From NCBI RefSeq assembly GCF_016583565.1, contig NZ_NRRF01000052.1, positions 1 to 33,425 on the forward strand: DNA of 33,425 nucleotides, given 5' to 3'. This stretch comes from Thiocystis violacea (GTDB lineage Bacteria; Pseudomonadota; Gammaproteobacteria; Chromatiales; Chromatiaceae). Under the pieces are notes generated by a model that ran no database searches, was not told where the DNA came from, and saw nothing but the letters and a program-made list of their open reading frames with translations. Shown here piece after piece: positions 16,352-24,396 of this stretch (positions are counted from its first letter, which is position 1; the number at the start of each line of letters is the position of its first letter). A program made the position numbers and the translations under genes.

Positions 16352-18274
16352 ATGGGACCAGCACCAACCGAATTCGTCACGCGCGCTCACGCAGCACATC
16401 CCGGCGCGACCGAGGCCGCCGAATCCGGCCGGTCAAGCGGAGGGCAAGCGGCATTCATCCAAGGCGCGCGCTCGGCGCTCCGCTACGCCCTACAACCCAT
16501 CGTCAACATCCATACCGGCGGCGTCCTGGGCTACGAAGCCCTGCTGCGCGGCGTCGCCGAGATCGGCTTCCAGGATGTCCACAACCTATTCGGCCATGCC
16601 TGGAACCTGGGCTTCTCCGCGGCCTTGGATAGGACGCTGCGCGACCTGGCCATCCGGAGCTTTGCCGAGCTACCCCAGGCATCGCAGTATCGCCTCTTCT
16701 TCAACCTCGACCCGCATCTCATCGAGGCCGAGGATCCGTGGCACACGCTCGAGCTGCTGCGCCAGTTCGGACTGCGGCCGGAGAATCTCTGCTTCGAGCT
16801 CTCCGAGCGCGCAGACTTCACCGCGAACCCCCGCGTCGAGCAGGTGATTGGCGCCTATCGCAGGCATCGCTTCCACTTCGCCATCGACGACTTCGGCAGC
16901 GGCTACGCGGGGCTGCGCCTGCTCTATGAGCATCCGCCCGATCTGCTCAAGATCGACCGCTTCTTCATCAGCGGCATCGCGGAGGATCACCGCAAGCGGC
17001 TGTTCGTCGCCAACACCGTCCAGCTCGCGCACCTGATGGGGATTCGCGTCATCGCCGAAGGCGTGGAAACGGAGCCCGAGCTGCTCGCCTGCCGGGAGAT
17101 CGGCTGCGATCTCGCCCAAGGCTATTTGATCGCCCATCCGCAACTCGAGCGTGGCGCCCTGCGCACGCGCTACGAACAGGTACTGGAGATCCACAGCCGC
17201 AATCAGCGCGCGGTGCCGGGCGACCTGGGGCTGATCGAGCGCTTCCAGGAGCACATCCCCCCGCTGCACGCCGAGGATGGCGTCACGCGGATGTTCGACG
17301 CCTTCCGGCATGACAAGGGCCACCACGTCATCCCCGTGCTGGAATCGGGCGATCATCCGCTCGGCCTGATCCATGAGGCGGACATCAAGGACTTCATCTA
17401 CTCCGCCTATGGCCGCGAACTGATTGTCAACCGCGCCTTCGCTCGCCGCTTGACCGACTTCGTGCGGCCCTGCCCCATGGTCGACATCCATGACCCGATC
17501 GATCGGCTGCTGGAGGCCTATTCAGCGACGGTCAATCCCGCCGGCGTCATTCTCACCCAGGATGCGCGCTACCACAGCTTCATCTCGGCAACCTCGCTCC
17601 TGCAGCTCATCGAACAGAAGAACCTCGCCACCGCGCGCGATCAGAATCCGCTCACCAAGCTCCCAGGCAACAATCCGATTCACCAGTACGTCTCGCGCGC
17701 GATCAGCCAGAACGGCAGCACCTGGCACCTGGTGTACCTGGACTTCGATAACTTCAAGGCCTTCAACGATCACTATGGCTTCCGCCGGGGCGACCGCGTC
17801 ATCCTGCTGTTCGCCGGGCTGCTGCAGCAGTGCCTGAGCCCAGGGTCTTGGTTCACCGGCCACATCGGCGGTGATGATTTCTTCGCTGGCACCAGGGACA
17901 CCCCGCTCGACAGTATCCTGACGCGGCTGCGAGCGCTGTTGGAGCAGTTCCGCTCCGACGTTCAGAGTCTCTACGATCAGGAAGACCGGATCCGCGGTTA
18001 TCTGTCCGCGAAAGACCGCTACGGCGTCATACGCGACATGCCGCTCATGCGCTGCAGCGCGGCCATCATCGAGATCCAGCCGGGAGACGACTACGGCGAC
18101 GGCGAGGCGCTCGGGCAAGCCATCGCGGAGCTGAAGCACCTGGCCAAGGCCAGTGACTCCGGACTGGTGTTGGGCGGTAGGCATTCTGAACAAGCGCTCA
18201 GGCTCGACCTCCTCCAGCCGGCGGCTTCGGACGACCTGGGACCGGATCGAATGGATGCGGCCTCAAGGGTCTGA
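16352..18274 (+). CDS. EAL-CBS-GGDEF cyclic-di-GMP protein
   Basis: From the ATG at 16352 (GAGGA 5 bases before it, overlapping the chemoreceptor stop) the product is 640 residues and has no membrane segment. The EAL phosphodiesterase domain is N-terminal: GYEALLRG (Glu62), FNLDPHL, CFELSERADF, IDDFGSGYAGLRLLY, LLKIDRFFI and AEGVETEPEL, so the metal and catalytic residues look intact. A CBS-like pair follows (about 295-430; KGHHVIPVLESGDHPLGLI, then VILTQDARYHSFISA). The GGDEF domain has LVYLDFDNFKAFNDHYGF and the signature GGDDF at residues 506-510, where Asp replaces the usual Glu. Net activity is likely phosphodiesterase, with the GGDDF domain either active or regulatory. Co-transcription with the chemoreceptor suggests coupled control of motility. 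Confidence 0.9.
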   Translation: MGPAPTEFVTRAHAAHPGATEAAESGRSSGGQAAFIQGARSALRYALQPIVNIHTGGVLGYEALLRGVAEIGFQDVHNLFGHAWNLGFSAALDRTLRDLAIRSFAELPQASQYRLFFNLDPHLIEAEDPWHTLELLRQFGLRPENLCFELSERADFTANPRVEQVIGAYRRHRFHFAIDDFGSGYAGLRLLYEHPPDLLKIDRFFISGIAEDHRKRLFVANTVQLAHLMGIRVIAEGVETEPELLACREIGCDLAQGYLIAHPQLERGALRTRYEQVLEIHSRNQRAVPGDLGLIERFQEHIPPLHAEDGVTRMFDAFRHDKGHHVIPVLESGDHPLGLIHEADIKDFIYSAYGRELIVNRAFARRLTDFVRPCPMVDIHDPIDRLLEAYSATVNPAGVILTQDARYHSFISATSLLQLIEQKNLATARDQNPLTKLPGNNPIHQYVSRAISQNGSTWHLVYLDFDNFKAFNDHYGFRRGDRVILLFAGLLQQCLSPGSWFTGHIGGDDFFAGTRDTPLDSILTRLRALLEQFRSDVQSLYDQEDRIRGYLSAKDRYGVIRDMPLMRCSAAIIEIQPGDDYGDGEALGQAIAELKHLAKASDSGLVLGGRHSEQALRLDLLQPAASDDLGPDRMDAASRV

Positions 18275-18322
18275 AGCTCAGGCGTCAGCCGGAGCAAGGC
18301 GCGACGCAGTCGCCAGCGGCCG

Positions 18323-18356
18323 CCGTCACACAACCGTCAAGATGCGTCGCTAGATT
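18323..18356 (+). promoter_or_regulatory. PhoB-type box and promoter of phoU
   Basis: Units CCGTCACACAA (18323-18333), CCGTCAAGATG (18334-18344) and CGTCGCTAGAT (18345-18355) are in exact 11-base register. A -10-like TAGATT at 18351-18356 lies 11 bases after the second CCGTCA, the architecture of a PhoB-activated promoter. A second copy of the last part, with one difference in 14 bases, follows at 18395-18408 and includes TAAATT, perhaps a second start point. The array is nearly the same as that at 4398-4431. Confidence 0.6.
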
Positions 18357-18427
18357 GACGCGGGTTGCGCTTGGCATCCTGCCGATCCGGCGATTGCGTC
18401 GCTAAATTCCGAGGAGACCGCATTGCA

Positions 18428-19093
18428 ATGACCGATTCGCATTCATTGGTCGAGAAGAAACGTGAAGCGCTCACCCAGGGCATCATCGAGTTGGCGGGGC
18501 TTGTCGACACTGCCCTGCGGACCTCCCTCGACGCCCTGCGCCGGCAGGATCTCGGGGTGGCGGAGGAGATCGTCGGTGGCGACACTCTCATCAATCGCGG
18601 ACGTCGCGTGCTGGAGCAGCAGGCCATGGTGGTGCTGGCGGCCCATCAGCCGGCCGCGCGGGACTTCCGTCTGATCGGTGCATCGCTGGAAATGATCACG
18701 GAGATCGAACGCATCGCCGATCATGCCGCCGACGTTGCGCGCATTCTTCTCATCGCCAACGGGCGCCGCTTCCCCGAAGTGCCTCTGGCCAAGGTCCTCG
18801 AGATGGGCGATGCCGCCGCGGCCATGTTCAGGGACGTGATGGCGGCCTACGCCGAGGGCGCTCGCGCGGATTCGGCGCGCGCCGCTGTCCTCCGCGAGAA
18901 TGCGGTGGACGCGCAGGAGCGCAGCATCATCGAGGACGTCGCGGCCTGGCTCTGCCAGGGGCCGCGGGCACCCATGCTCGGGGTCGAGCTGCTCTGGATC
19001 GCGCATCACTACGAGCGCATCGCCGACCGCGCAACCAACATCGCCGAACGGGTCGTCTATATCGAGACCGGCGAGACACCAGACCTCGACTGA
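18428..19093 (+). CDS. phoU: PhoU, phosphate signalling regulator
   Basis: The 221-residue all-helical protein has the two PhoU three-helix repeats. The first carries GGDTLINRGRRVLEQQAM and ITEIERIADHAADVARI (E-x-x-R-x-x-D metal motif, near residues 97-106). The second carries NAVDAQERSIIEDVAAW and HHYERIADRATNIAERVVYI, the same motif again. PhoU restrains PstSCAB and the PhoR-PhoB system when phosphate is ample. The ATG at 18428 matches the conserved start (HSLVEKKREALTQGIIEL); a GAGGAG lies about 11 bases upstream, a little far. Unlike the E. coli arrangement, phoU stands apart from pstCAB, 5-6 kb upstream and with its own Pho-type box. No phoB or phoR is in the window. Confidence 0.95.
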   Translation: MTDSHSLVEKKREALTQGIIELAGLVDTALRTSLDALRRQDLGVAEEIVGGDTLINRGRRVLEQQAMVVLAAHQPAARDFRLIGASLEMITEIERIADHAADVARILLIANGRRFPEVPLAKVLEMGDAAAAMFRDVMAAYAEGARADSARAAVLRENAVDAQERSIIEDVAAWLCQGPRAPMLGVELLWIAHHYERIADRATNIAERVVYIETGETPDLD

Positions 19094-19371
19094 CCCAGGG
19101 GCGCGGCTCGCCATCGGGTCGACGCGATCGGGCGGACCGGCGCCTACCGCAAGAGGAAGATCGGCGGATCGCCCGATCGCCCTGGACTTTGCGCAACAGC
19201 CCGGAGGTCGACTCAATGACCGACAGCGCGGCCGGCCGCGGCCCTCGGCATGGACCGCGAGTGCCGGGGCATCGCCAACTCCCGGGGATCCAGCGCGGCC
19301 GTGATGTCGATGCACGCCTTAAGGCCAGTGAGTACTCAGCAATCGTGCCAGCGACATTGATCAAGGTCTCG
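19094..19371. other. Gap between phoU and the OmpA-type lipoprotein gene
   Basis: No gene can be supported. A GGAGG near 19201 precedes an ATG at 19216, but the resulting reading frame has no recognisable domain and runs antisense into the lipoprotein gene, so I leave it unannotated. The stretch ends at the strong hairpin at 19372. Confidence 0.4.
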
Positions 19372-19402
19372 GCGGCCATCGGCGTCCTCCGCCGATGGCC
19401 GC
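19372..19402 (-). terminator. Strong hairpin after the OmpA-type gene
   Basis: GCGGCCATCGGCG (19372-19384) and CGCCGATGGCCGC (19390-19402) form a perfect 13-base stem with a 5-base loop, directly after the lipoprotein stop codon on the minus strand. It lies between convergent genes, so it could act on both. There is no T-run on either side, so it may serve as an RNA 3'-end stabiliser rather than a classic intrinsic terminator. Confidence 0.5.
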
Positions 19403-19410
19403 GCTGTCGG

Positions 19411-20094
19411 TTATGCGCTTGCGGACGTGATCGGCATGATCACGATATCGACGCGACGGTTCAGTCGCCGCCCCGCTTCCGTGTCGTTGGTCGTGATTGG
19501 CTGAGTCATGCCATAGCCCGCCGATTCGATGCGTTGCGGCAGGACGCCGGTGCTATCCAGATAGCGCTCGACCGATGCCGCACGCCGTTCAGACAGGCGC
19601 TGATTGTAGTCGGCAGAGCCGGTGTTATCGGTGTGCCCGGCGACAGCCAGCTGTGTCTTCCCGTACTTCTTCACGACTGTGGCGATCTTGTCCAAGGTGC
19701 TATAGAAGCTGGGCTGGATCTGGTCGGAGTCCACCTCGAAGGCCGTCGCCCCGGTCATCCCCACCAGAAGCTGATCGCCGGGCAGCTTCTGCACTCGAAT
19801 CGCGCCACTCGCGATCTCTGGCGCCAGAACCTTCTCGAAGTTCTGCCGCTGCTCCTCCATGTAAGCGCCGACCATGGTGCCGACCAAGGCGCCACCCACC
19901 GCGCCGATGAGTGCACCCTTGCCCGCGTCAGCGCTCAGGGAGCCGATCACAGCGCCCGCCGCCGCCCCAGTCGCTGTTCCGATTGCAGCCCCCCTGCCGG
20001 TCTCGGTCAGCCCAGAGCCATCCGAGGCACAGCCCGAGATCAACACGGCGAACACCGCCGCCGTGGTAGCACGCTTCGCGAAAATTGGAGTCAT
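19411..20094 (-). CDS. OmpA-family lipoprotein with glycine zipper
   Basis: This 227-residue outer-membrane lipoprotein has a lipobox (AVLISGC, Cys at residue 22), then a glycine-zipper segment (AAIGTATGAAAGAVIGSL and GALIGAVGGALVGTMVGAYM), then an OmpA-like peptidoglycan-binding domain. In the latter I see TAFEVDSDQIQPSF, VAGHTDNTGSADYNQRLSER, the YGMTQPI strand and GRRLNRRVDIVI; the Asp in TDNTG and the Arg in LNRRVDI are the expected diaminopimelate contacts. I chose the ATG at 20094, preceded by GAGG 7 bases away, over in-frame starts at 20106 and 20109. It is the common YiaD-like type that anchors the outer membrane to the wall. No link to the phosphate genes is evident beyond position. 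Confidence 0.9.
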   Translation of the reverse strand: MTPIFAKRATTAAVFAVLISGCASDGSGLTETGRGAAIGTATGAAAGAVIGSLSADAGKGALIGAVGGALVGTMVGAYMEEQRQNFEKVLAPEIASGAIRVQKLPGDQLLVGMTGATAFEVDSDQIQPSFYSTLDKIATVVKKYGKTQLAVAGHTDNTGSADYNQRLSERRAASVERYLDSTGVLPQRIESAGYGMTQPITTNDTEAGRRLNRRVDIVIMPITSASA

Positions 20095-20109
20095 CAAGAA
20101 CCTCATCAA

Positions 20110-20550
20110 TCGTGAAAATAGCCCGGATACGCAAGACGCTTGAGGCCTCAGGCTCGCCGAACCGTCAAGTCATCTCTGGAACACTGAATCTATGGAACAT
20201 TCACTCGATGCCGTTTTCCGGCACAAGCTCTCAGTTGGTGCGCTTTGGGCGGGACCCAAGGGCGTCGGACTCGAGATGCCGAGAAGGCCTTCGAGTGTCT
20301 CCGCACTCAAGGAGATGATGCTCGACAGAAGGGCTACATGGCTCATGAGCCTTTCGCTCCCTAGCGCGCGATCGGGTTCCCTGGTCACGTCGGGGCCTTG
20401 CTCATCAGTCCGGCCAAGCGCTCGGACGCTGGAAGATAAGGCGACGCATGGCCGCAACCGAGAGCGGTTCGAGACCCGCTGGGCCTTGGCGGCGAGCGCC
20501 AAGGAGCCACTGCAGGGTTTCAAACCCATCAGAACGGAGCCAGTCCGGCG
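20110..20550. other. Intergenic region before the CHAD gene
   Basis: No gene is seen in 440 bases. It holds a perfect 8-base stem (CCTTGGCG at 20484-20491 and CGCCAAGG at 20497-20504, 5-base loop) in the presumed leader of the CHAD gene, and a lone CCGTCAAGTCA at 20163-20173 resembling one PhoB unit without a convincing partner. A short direct repeat of TGGAACA occurs near 20175 and 20188. Confidence 0.4.
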
Positions 20551-21516
20551 ATGAACAAGAAGAAGACCAGAACGTCAGCCCCTCTGCGCGCGGGCCTCAG
20601 TCTGAGCGCGGCCTTATCGGAAATCCTGCGGCACAATTTTCACGCCATGCTGCCGTGGGAAGCCAAGGCCCGATCCTGGGATGACATCGAGGGCGTGCAC
20701 CAGATGCGGGTCAGCTGCAGACGGATGCGGGCGGCCTTGTCGGCGTTTCGCTCGGCCGTGCCGAAGGCGGTCAGCCGGCACTGGAGCGAGGAACTCGGCT
20801 GGGTTGCCAGCCAGCTCGGCGGGGCGCGAGATCTCGACGTCTTCATCGCGGAGGGGCTGGCGCCCATGCGAGACGCACTTCCGCTGCCCGGTGGGGAGTC
20901 GCTGCTTGCCCTGGCCGAACAACAGCGCGCGGCGGCCTATGCGGTGGTCCGCCTGATGCTCGACAGCGATCGGTACGCGCGGCTCAAGCTGGACTTCCCG
21001 GAGTGGTTCGAAACAGCCGCTTGGGAACGCGCCGATCTAAAGCCGCGGCAGCGTCATAGGCTAACGACCGCCATCGAAGCATACGCGCGTCAGTTGCTGG
21101 ATCGCTTGGATCGACGGGTGCTGGAAGCGGGCAAGAACCTCGACCGGCACGACCCGGAACAGATGCACCAGTTGCGCATCGCGTGCAAGAAGCTGCGCTA
21201 CGCCGCCGAGTTCTTTTCCCCCATCACGCCCGGCCTCAATGTCTTCATCGGCCAGTTGAAAGGGCTTCAGGATCTGCTGGGCGTCCTCAATGACATCGCC
21301 GTCATGCAGGGCCTGCTCGCGGACCTGCTCGCGGACCAGTCCGACCCCGACCTCATTCGCTATTCGGGCGGCCTGGTGGGCTGGCGCACGCACCAAGCCC
21401 ATGACCTTCTGGAAGGCTTCGAGGACCGCTGGCAGGCCTTTGCGCACGCTGAACATCCCTGGCGTCACGGCCACGGGCATGGGCATGGGCATGGGCATGG
21501 GGCGGCTCATGGTTGA
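20551..21516 (+). CDS. CHAD-domain protein with His-Gly tail
   Basis: The 321-residue protein is a stand-alone CHAD domain, the helical bundle that binds polyphosphate through conserved His, Arg and Lys residues. The two halves carry the matching motifs IEGVHQMRVSCRRMRAAL (near residue 50) and PEQMHQLRIACKKLRYAAEFF (near residue 210), each followed by a GARDLDV or GVLNDIAVM helix. Its neighbours (ppk2, phoU, pst) fit a polyphosphate-granule role. The last 20 residues are a His-Gly repeat (HGHGHGHGHG within HPWRHG...AAHG) encoded by a simple GGGCAT tandem repeat, which may bind metal or vary in length. The start has only a loose GGAG about 11 bases before the ATG. Confidence 0.9.
   Translation: MNKKKTRTSAPLRAGLSLSAALSEILRHNFHAMLPWEAKARSWDDIEGVHQMRVSCRRMRAALSAFRSAVPKAVSRHWSEELGWVASQLGGARDLDVFIAEGLAPMRDALPLPGGESLLALAEQQRAAAYAVVRLMLDSDRYARLKLDFPEWFETAAWERADLKPRQRHRLTTAIEAYARQLLDRLDRRVLEAGKNLDRHDPEQMHQLRIACKKLRYAAEFFSPITPGLNVFIGQLKGLQDLLGVLNDIAVMQGLLADLLADQSDPDLIRYSGGLVGWRTHQAHDLLEGFEDRWQAFAHAEHPWRHGHGHGHGHGHGAAHG
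21466..21501 (+). repeat. GGGCAT hexanucleotide repeat encoding His-Gly
   Basis: Six His-Gly codon pairs run together near the 3' end of the CHAD gene. The first two use CAC; the last four are GGGCAT units that are identical at DNA level. Such tracts change length by slippage; as the unit is six bases, frame would be kept and only tail length would vary. Confidence 0.8.
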
Positions 21517-21658
21517 GAGGCGATCCCGCGCGTCGACGGCGGCAGCGATCTCGAAGCGCTTATCAACGACCTCGGGCCTTTGGCCCGGTCGCTCCTCCGA
21601 GCACGGATCGGGTTCATGGCTCGATGATCCCTGTCCAGGACAGGAATGTTCAAAGACG

Positions 21659-21680
21659 CCGTCATCGCGCTGTCATCTTC
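21659..21680 (+). promoter_or_regulatory. PhoB box upstream of pstS1
   Basis: CCGTCATCGCG (21659-21669) is followed directly by CTGTCATCTTC (21670-21680). The two CYGTCAT heptamers in 11-base register fit the PhoB consensus almost exactly and are the best pair in the window. A -10 about 11 bases further on is not obvious. The first pstS gene begins 84 bases downstream. Confidence 0.7.
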
Positions 21681-21763
21681 GACGGGCATGCTGGCGCTGA
21701 CGGATTCTCCGCTCCCGATTGAGCCACACCCAATCGAGCCACCACTCGACGAGTCGAAAAACG

Positions 21764-22810
21764 ATGACGTTCCCTTCCCTGCTCCGCTCACTGTCGTTCG
21801 CCCTGGCCACTGTGGTCATGGCCTCCCTCACCCCCCTGGCGCATGCGGCCGAGCCCATCAAGATCGTCGGCGCCGGGGCCAGCTTTCCCGCCCCGCTCTA
21901 TCTGCGCTGGTTCCGCGACTACTACCTGGCGCATCCCAACGTCCAGATCGATTATCAGGCGATCGGCAGCGGCGGCGGTATAGCCAACCTCATCAATGGA
22001 CTGCTCGACTTCGCGGGGTCGGATGTGCCGATGAAGCCCGAGGATGCCGCGAAGGTGCCAGGCGGCGTGGTTCAGATCCCGATGACGGCGGGCGCCGTCG
22101 TCATCGCCTATCACCTGGACGGTGTCGACGGCATCAAGCTCAGCCGCGAGGCGATCGCCGGGATTTTCACGGGCCAGATCGCGCGCTGGAACGACCCGCT
22201 CATCGCCGCGACCAATCCAGGTGTTGAGCTTCCGGACCTGCCCATCGTCGTCGTGACCCGGGGCGATGCCAGCGGGACCACCTTCGTGACCACGCGCCAT
22301 CTCGGCGCCGTCAGCGATGCCTTCAACAGAAATGTCGGCGTCGACATGAATCCGGTCTGGCCCAAGGTGCTGCAAGAGCGCGGGGCACTGATCCGCGGCC
22401 AGGGCAACGGCGGCGTCGCCGCCTTCATCCGCGCCATTCCCGGCTCGATCGGCTACCTGCAGTACGCCTATGCCGGCCTGACCAATATGCAGATGGCGCT
22501 CATGCAGAACCGCGCCGGCGACTACGTGCCGCCCGACAGCGCATCCTTCCGCGCGGCGGTCGAGTCCTTTCGCGCCGAGATGGACCTCTCGGAGATCGCT
22601 GACCCAAAGGGGGACGGCTCCTACCCCGTCCTCTCGCTGTCCTGGCTGATCCTGCGCAAGGACTACCCCGAGGACAAGGCGGCCGTGATTCGTGATGTCA
22701 TCCGCTATGCACTGACGGACGGTCAGCAGGTCGCCGGGCTGCTGGGCTATATCCCCCTGACCGAGGCGGCCGTCGCGCTGCTCCAGCAGAAGGTCGAGCA
22801 GATTCAATGA
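21764..22810 (+). CDS. pstS: Phosphate-binding protein PstS (copy 1)
   Basis: The periplasmic phosphate-binding protein of an ABC importer, 348 residues. It has a signal peptide (MTFPSLLRSLSFALATVVMA, cleavage near AHA-AEP), then GAGASFPAPLYLRWF, IGSGGGIANLINGLLDFAGS, MTAGAVVIAYHLDG, FTGQIARWNDPLIAATNPG and TRGDASGTTFVTT, which line the phosphate pocket, and a C-terminal LLGYIPLTEAAVALL. I chose the ATG at 21764 because it puts the signal peptide at the N-terminus; no strong ribosome site is visible. It is the most divergent of the three PstS copies here (RGDASG rather than RSDSSG or RRDSSG). It overlaps the next gene by four bases. Confidence 0.93.
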   Translation: MTFPSLLRSLSFALATVVMASLTPLAHAAEPIKIVGAGASFPAPLYLRWFRDYYLAHPNVQIDYQAIGSGGGIANLINGLLDFAGSDVPMKPEDAAKVPGGVVQIPMTAGAVVIAYHLDGVDGIKLSREAIAGIFTGQIARWNDPLIAATNPGVELPDLPIVVVTRGDASGTTFVTTRHLGAVSDAFNRNVGVDMNPVWPKVLQERGALIRGQGNGGVAAFIRAIPGSIGYLQYAYAGLTNMQMALMQNRAGDYVPPDSASFRAAVESFRAEMDLSEIADPKGDGSYPVLSLSWLILRKDYPEDKAAVIRDVIRYALTDGQQVAGLLGYIPLTEAAVALLQQKVEQIQ

Positions 22811-23100
22811 CGCAAGAGAACATGACCCCGCTGGAGAAGACCGAGGCCCTCTACCGCGAGCTGGTCGCCTGGTACGCGGAGGGACCGCACCGCGAGACCC
22901 GCGCCGCCGCCAAGCTGCTCATGGTCGCCCTGCTCAAGCTCAAGGAGCACGGCGGCCCTGGCTGGCAGGGATTGGTCGACGAGTACCTGATCATGCTGCG
23001 CAACGAGCCCGAGCGCTTCCAACGCATGCTTGACGCCAACCGAGGCAAGGAAAAGCGACCTGGCGCGGGACCGGATCGGTCCGACAGCCTCATCGCCTGA
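22807..23100 (+). CDS. Small conserved-looking protein coupled to pstS1
   Basis: I do not recognise this 97-residue protein. It starts inside the pstS1 stop as ATGA, so it is translationally coupled and very likely real. It has no signal peptide or membrane segment. It is helical and charged, with EKTEALYRELVAWYAEG, RETRAAAKLLMVALLKLKEHG and a DEYLIMLRNEPERFQRML amphipathic stretch, ending in a basic, low-complexity tail. Sharing an operon and Pho-type box with pstS1 suggests a cytoplasmic role under phosphate starvation, but no function can be assigned. Confidence 0.65.
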   Translation: MTQENMTPLEKTEALYRELVAWYAEGPHRETRAAAKLLMVALLKLKEHGGPGWQGLVDEYLIMLRNEPERFQRMLDANRGKEKRPGAGPDRSDSLIA

Positions 23101-23175
23101 GCGGGCGCCATCACAAGCGCACGGAGAGTGCCCTGCTCGATGGCTCGATCAGCGGCGCCCAAACGGTGACTGGAG

Positions 23176-23219
23176 CCGTCATCAAACGATCATCGTTCCT
23201 TAACAAAACCAACTGTAGT
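23176..23219 (+). promoter_or_regulatory. PhoB box array and promoter of the main pst operon
   Basis: Three 11-base units are in register: CCGTCATCAAA (23176-23186), CGATCATCGTT (23187-23197) and CCTTAACAAAA (23198-23208). The order of two CTGTCAT-like units and a CTTA-CA unit closely follows the E. coli pstS promoter. A -10-like TGTAGT at 23214-23219 lies about ten bases beyond CCTTAAC. This is the strongest array by overall architecture. Confidence 0.7.
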
Positions 23220-23310
23220 TCGGGGCGAAACTAGGCGCGGATTTGACGATGACGGCCTCGGACGTTCAACCGTCATGGCCTTTTCGATTTCATTTATCAG
23301 TGTACAAGTC

Positions 23311-24372
23311 ATGCAAAAGCCAACTTTTCTGAAATCGGCGCTTGCCGTCGGTCTCGTCTCCATGGTCGCCTTGTCCGGCACCGCCAGCGCCGCCGACATC
23401 AAGCTCAACGGCTCGGGCGCCAGCTTCCCCTTCCCCATCTACTCCAAGTGGTTCAAGGATTTCAGCAAGGCAAACAAGGGTATTCGCGTCGACTACCAGT
23501 CCAAGGGCAGCGGCGCCGGCATCCAGGACCTGATCAACCACACGGTTGACTTTGCGGCTTCCGATGCCGCCATGAACGACGAGGAGATGGCCAAGGTCGA
23601 GGAGGGCGTGGTGCTCCTGCCCATGACCGCGGGCGAGGTCGTCATCATCTACAACCTGGACGGCGTCGAGGAGCTGAAGCTGCCGCGCGACGTCTATCCG
23701 GCGATCTTCTCCGGCGAGATCACTCAGTGGAACGACCCCAAGATCGCCGCCGCCAACCCCGGCGTCGATCTCCCGGATGAGACCATCACGGTCGTGACCC
23801 GCTCGGATTCCTCGGGCACCTCCTTCGTCTTCACCGGACACCTGTCCAACATCAGCGCGGACTTCAAGGCCGCCGTTGGCCAGGGCAAGGCGCCCAACTG
23901 GCCGAGCGCCGCCAACTTCGTCGCCGCCCCCAAGAATGACGGCGTCACGGCGCAGGTCCAGCAGAACAAGGGCGCCATCGGCTATGTCGAGTACGGCTAC
24001 GCCAAGCTGACCAAGTGGAAGCAGGTCGCCCTGCTGGAGAACAAGTCCGGCAACTTCGTCGCCGCCGGTCCCGAGAGCGGCGCCGCCGCCCTGGCCTCGG
24101 CCGAGTTCCCCGAGGGCACCCTGCCCAACAGCGACGTGCCCAACCTGATCGCCTGGGTGTGGGATCCGGCTGGCGCCGATGCCTATCCGATCGCGACCTT
24201 CACCTGGATGCTCTTCTACAAGGATCAGGACGACGACAAGGCCGCCGCGCTGCGCAAGCTGGTCGGCTACGGCGTCGAGGAAGGCCAGAAGATCGCCGAC
24301 TCCATGGGCTACATCCCGCTGCCAGAGAACGTGCGCGAGAAGGTCCTGAAGGCGGCCGAACACATTCAATAG
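23311..24372 (+). CDS. pstS: Phosphate-binding protein PstS (copy 2, main operon)
   Basis: A 353-residue PstS with a signal peptide (MQKPTFLKSALAVGLVSMVA, cleavage at ASA-ADI). Pocket motifs are NGSGASFPFPIYSKWF, QSKGSGAGIQDLINHTVDFA with SDAAM, FSGEITQWNDPKIAAANPG and TRSDSSGTSFVFTGHL; the C-terminus DSMGYIPLPENVREKV is standard. The ATG at 23311 is chosen for the signal peptide; an in-frame ATG at 23275 would add 12 residues. It heads pstC-pstA-pstB-pstS3 behind a strong Pho-type array, so it is likely the abundant receptor. Two stem-loops separate it from pstC. Confidence 0.95.
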   Translation: MQKPTFLKSALAVGLVSMVALSGTASAADIKLNGSGASFPFPIYSKWFKDFSKANKGIRVDYQSKGSGAGIQDLINHTVDFAASDAAMNDEEMAKVEEGVVLLPMTAGEVVIIYNLDGVEELKLPRDVYPAIFSGEITQWNDPKIAAANPGVDLPDETITVVTRSDSSGTSFVFTGHLSNISADFKAAVGQGKAPNWPSAANFVAAPKNDGVTAQVQQNKGAIGYVEYGYAKLTKWKQVALLENKSGNFVAAGPESGAAALASAEFPEGTLPNSDVPNLIAWVWDPAGADAYPIATFTWMLFYKDQDDDKAAALRKLVGYGVEEGQKIADSMGYIPLPENVREKVLKAAEHIQ

Positions 24373-24396
24373 GGGGCGCGAGGCACTGAGCGGTTC

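Noticed and set aside
19216..20115. Plus-strand open frame after phoU with a GGAGG site
   Set aside because: It has no recognisable domain and runs antisense through the OmpA-type lipoprotein gene, which is well supported.
20163..20173. PhoB-like unit CCGTCAAGTCA before the CHAD gene
   Set aside because: Only one unit is visible and the neighbours are out of register, so I do not call a box; it is nearly 400 bases from the gene.
20463..20480. tRNA T-arm-like sequence (GGTTCGAGACC-like)
   Set aside because: The loop is of the wrong size and there is no acceptor stem, anticodon arm or 3' CCA around it.
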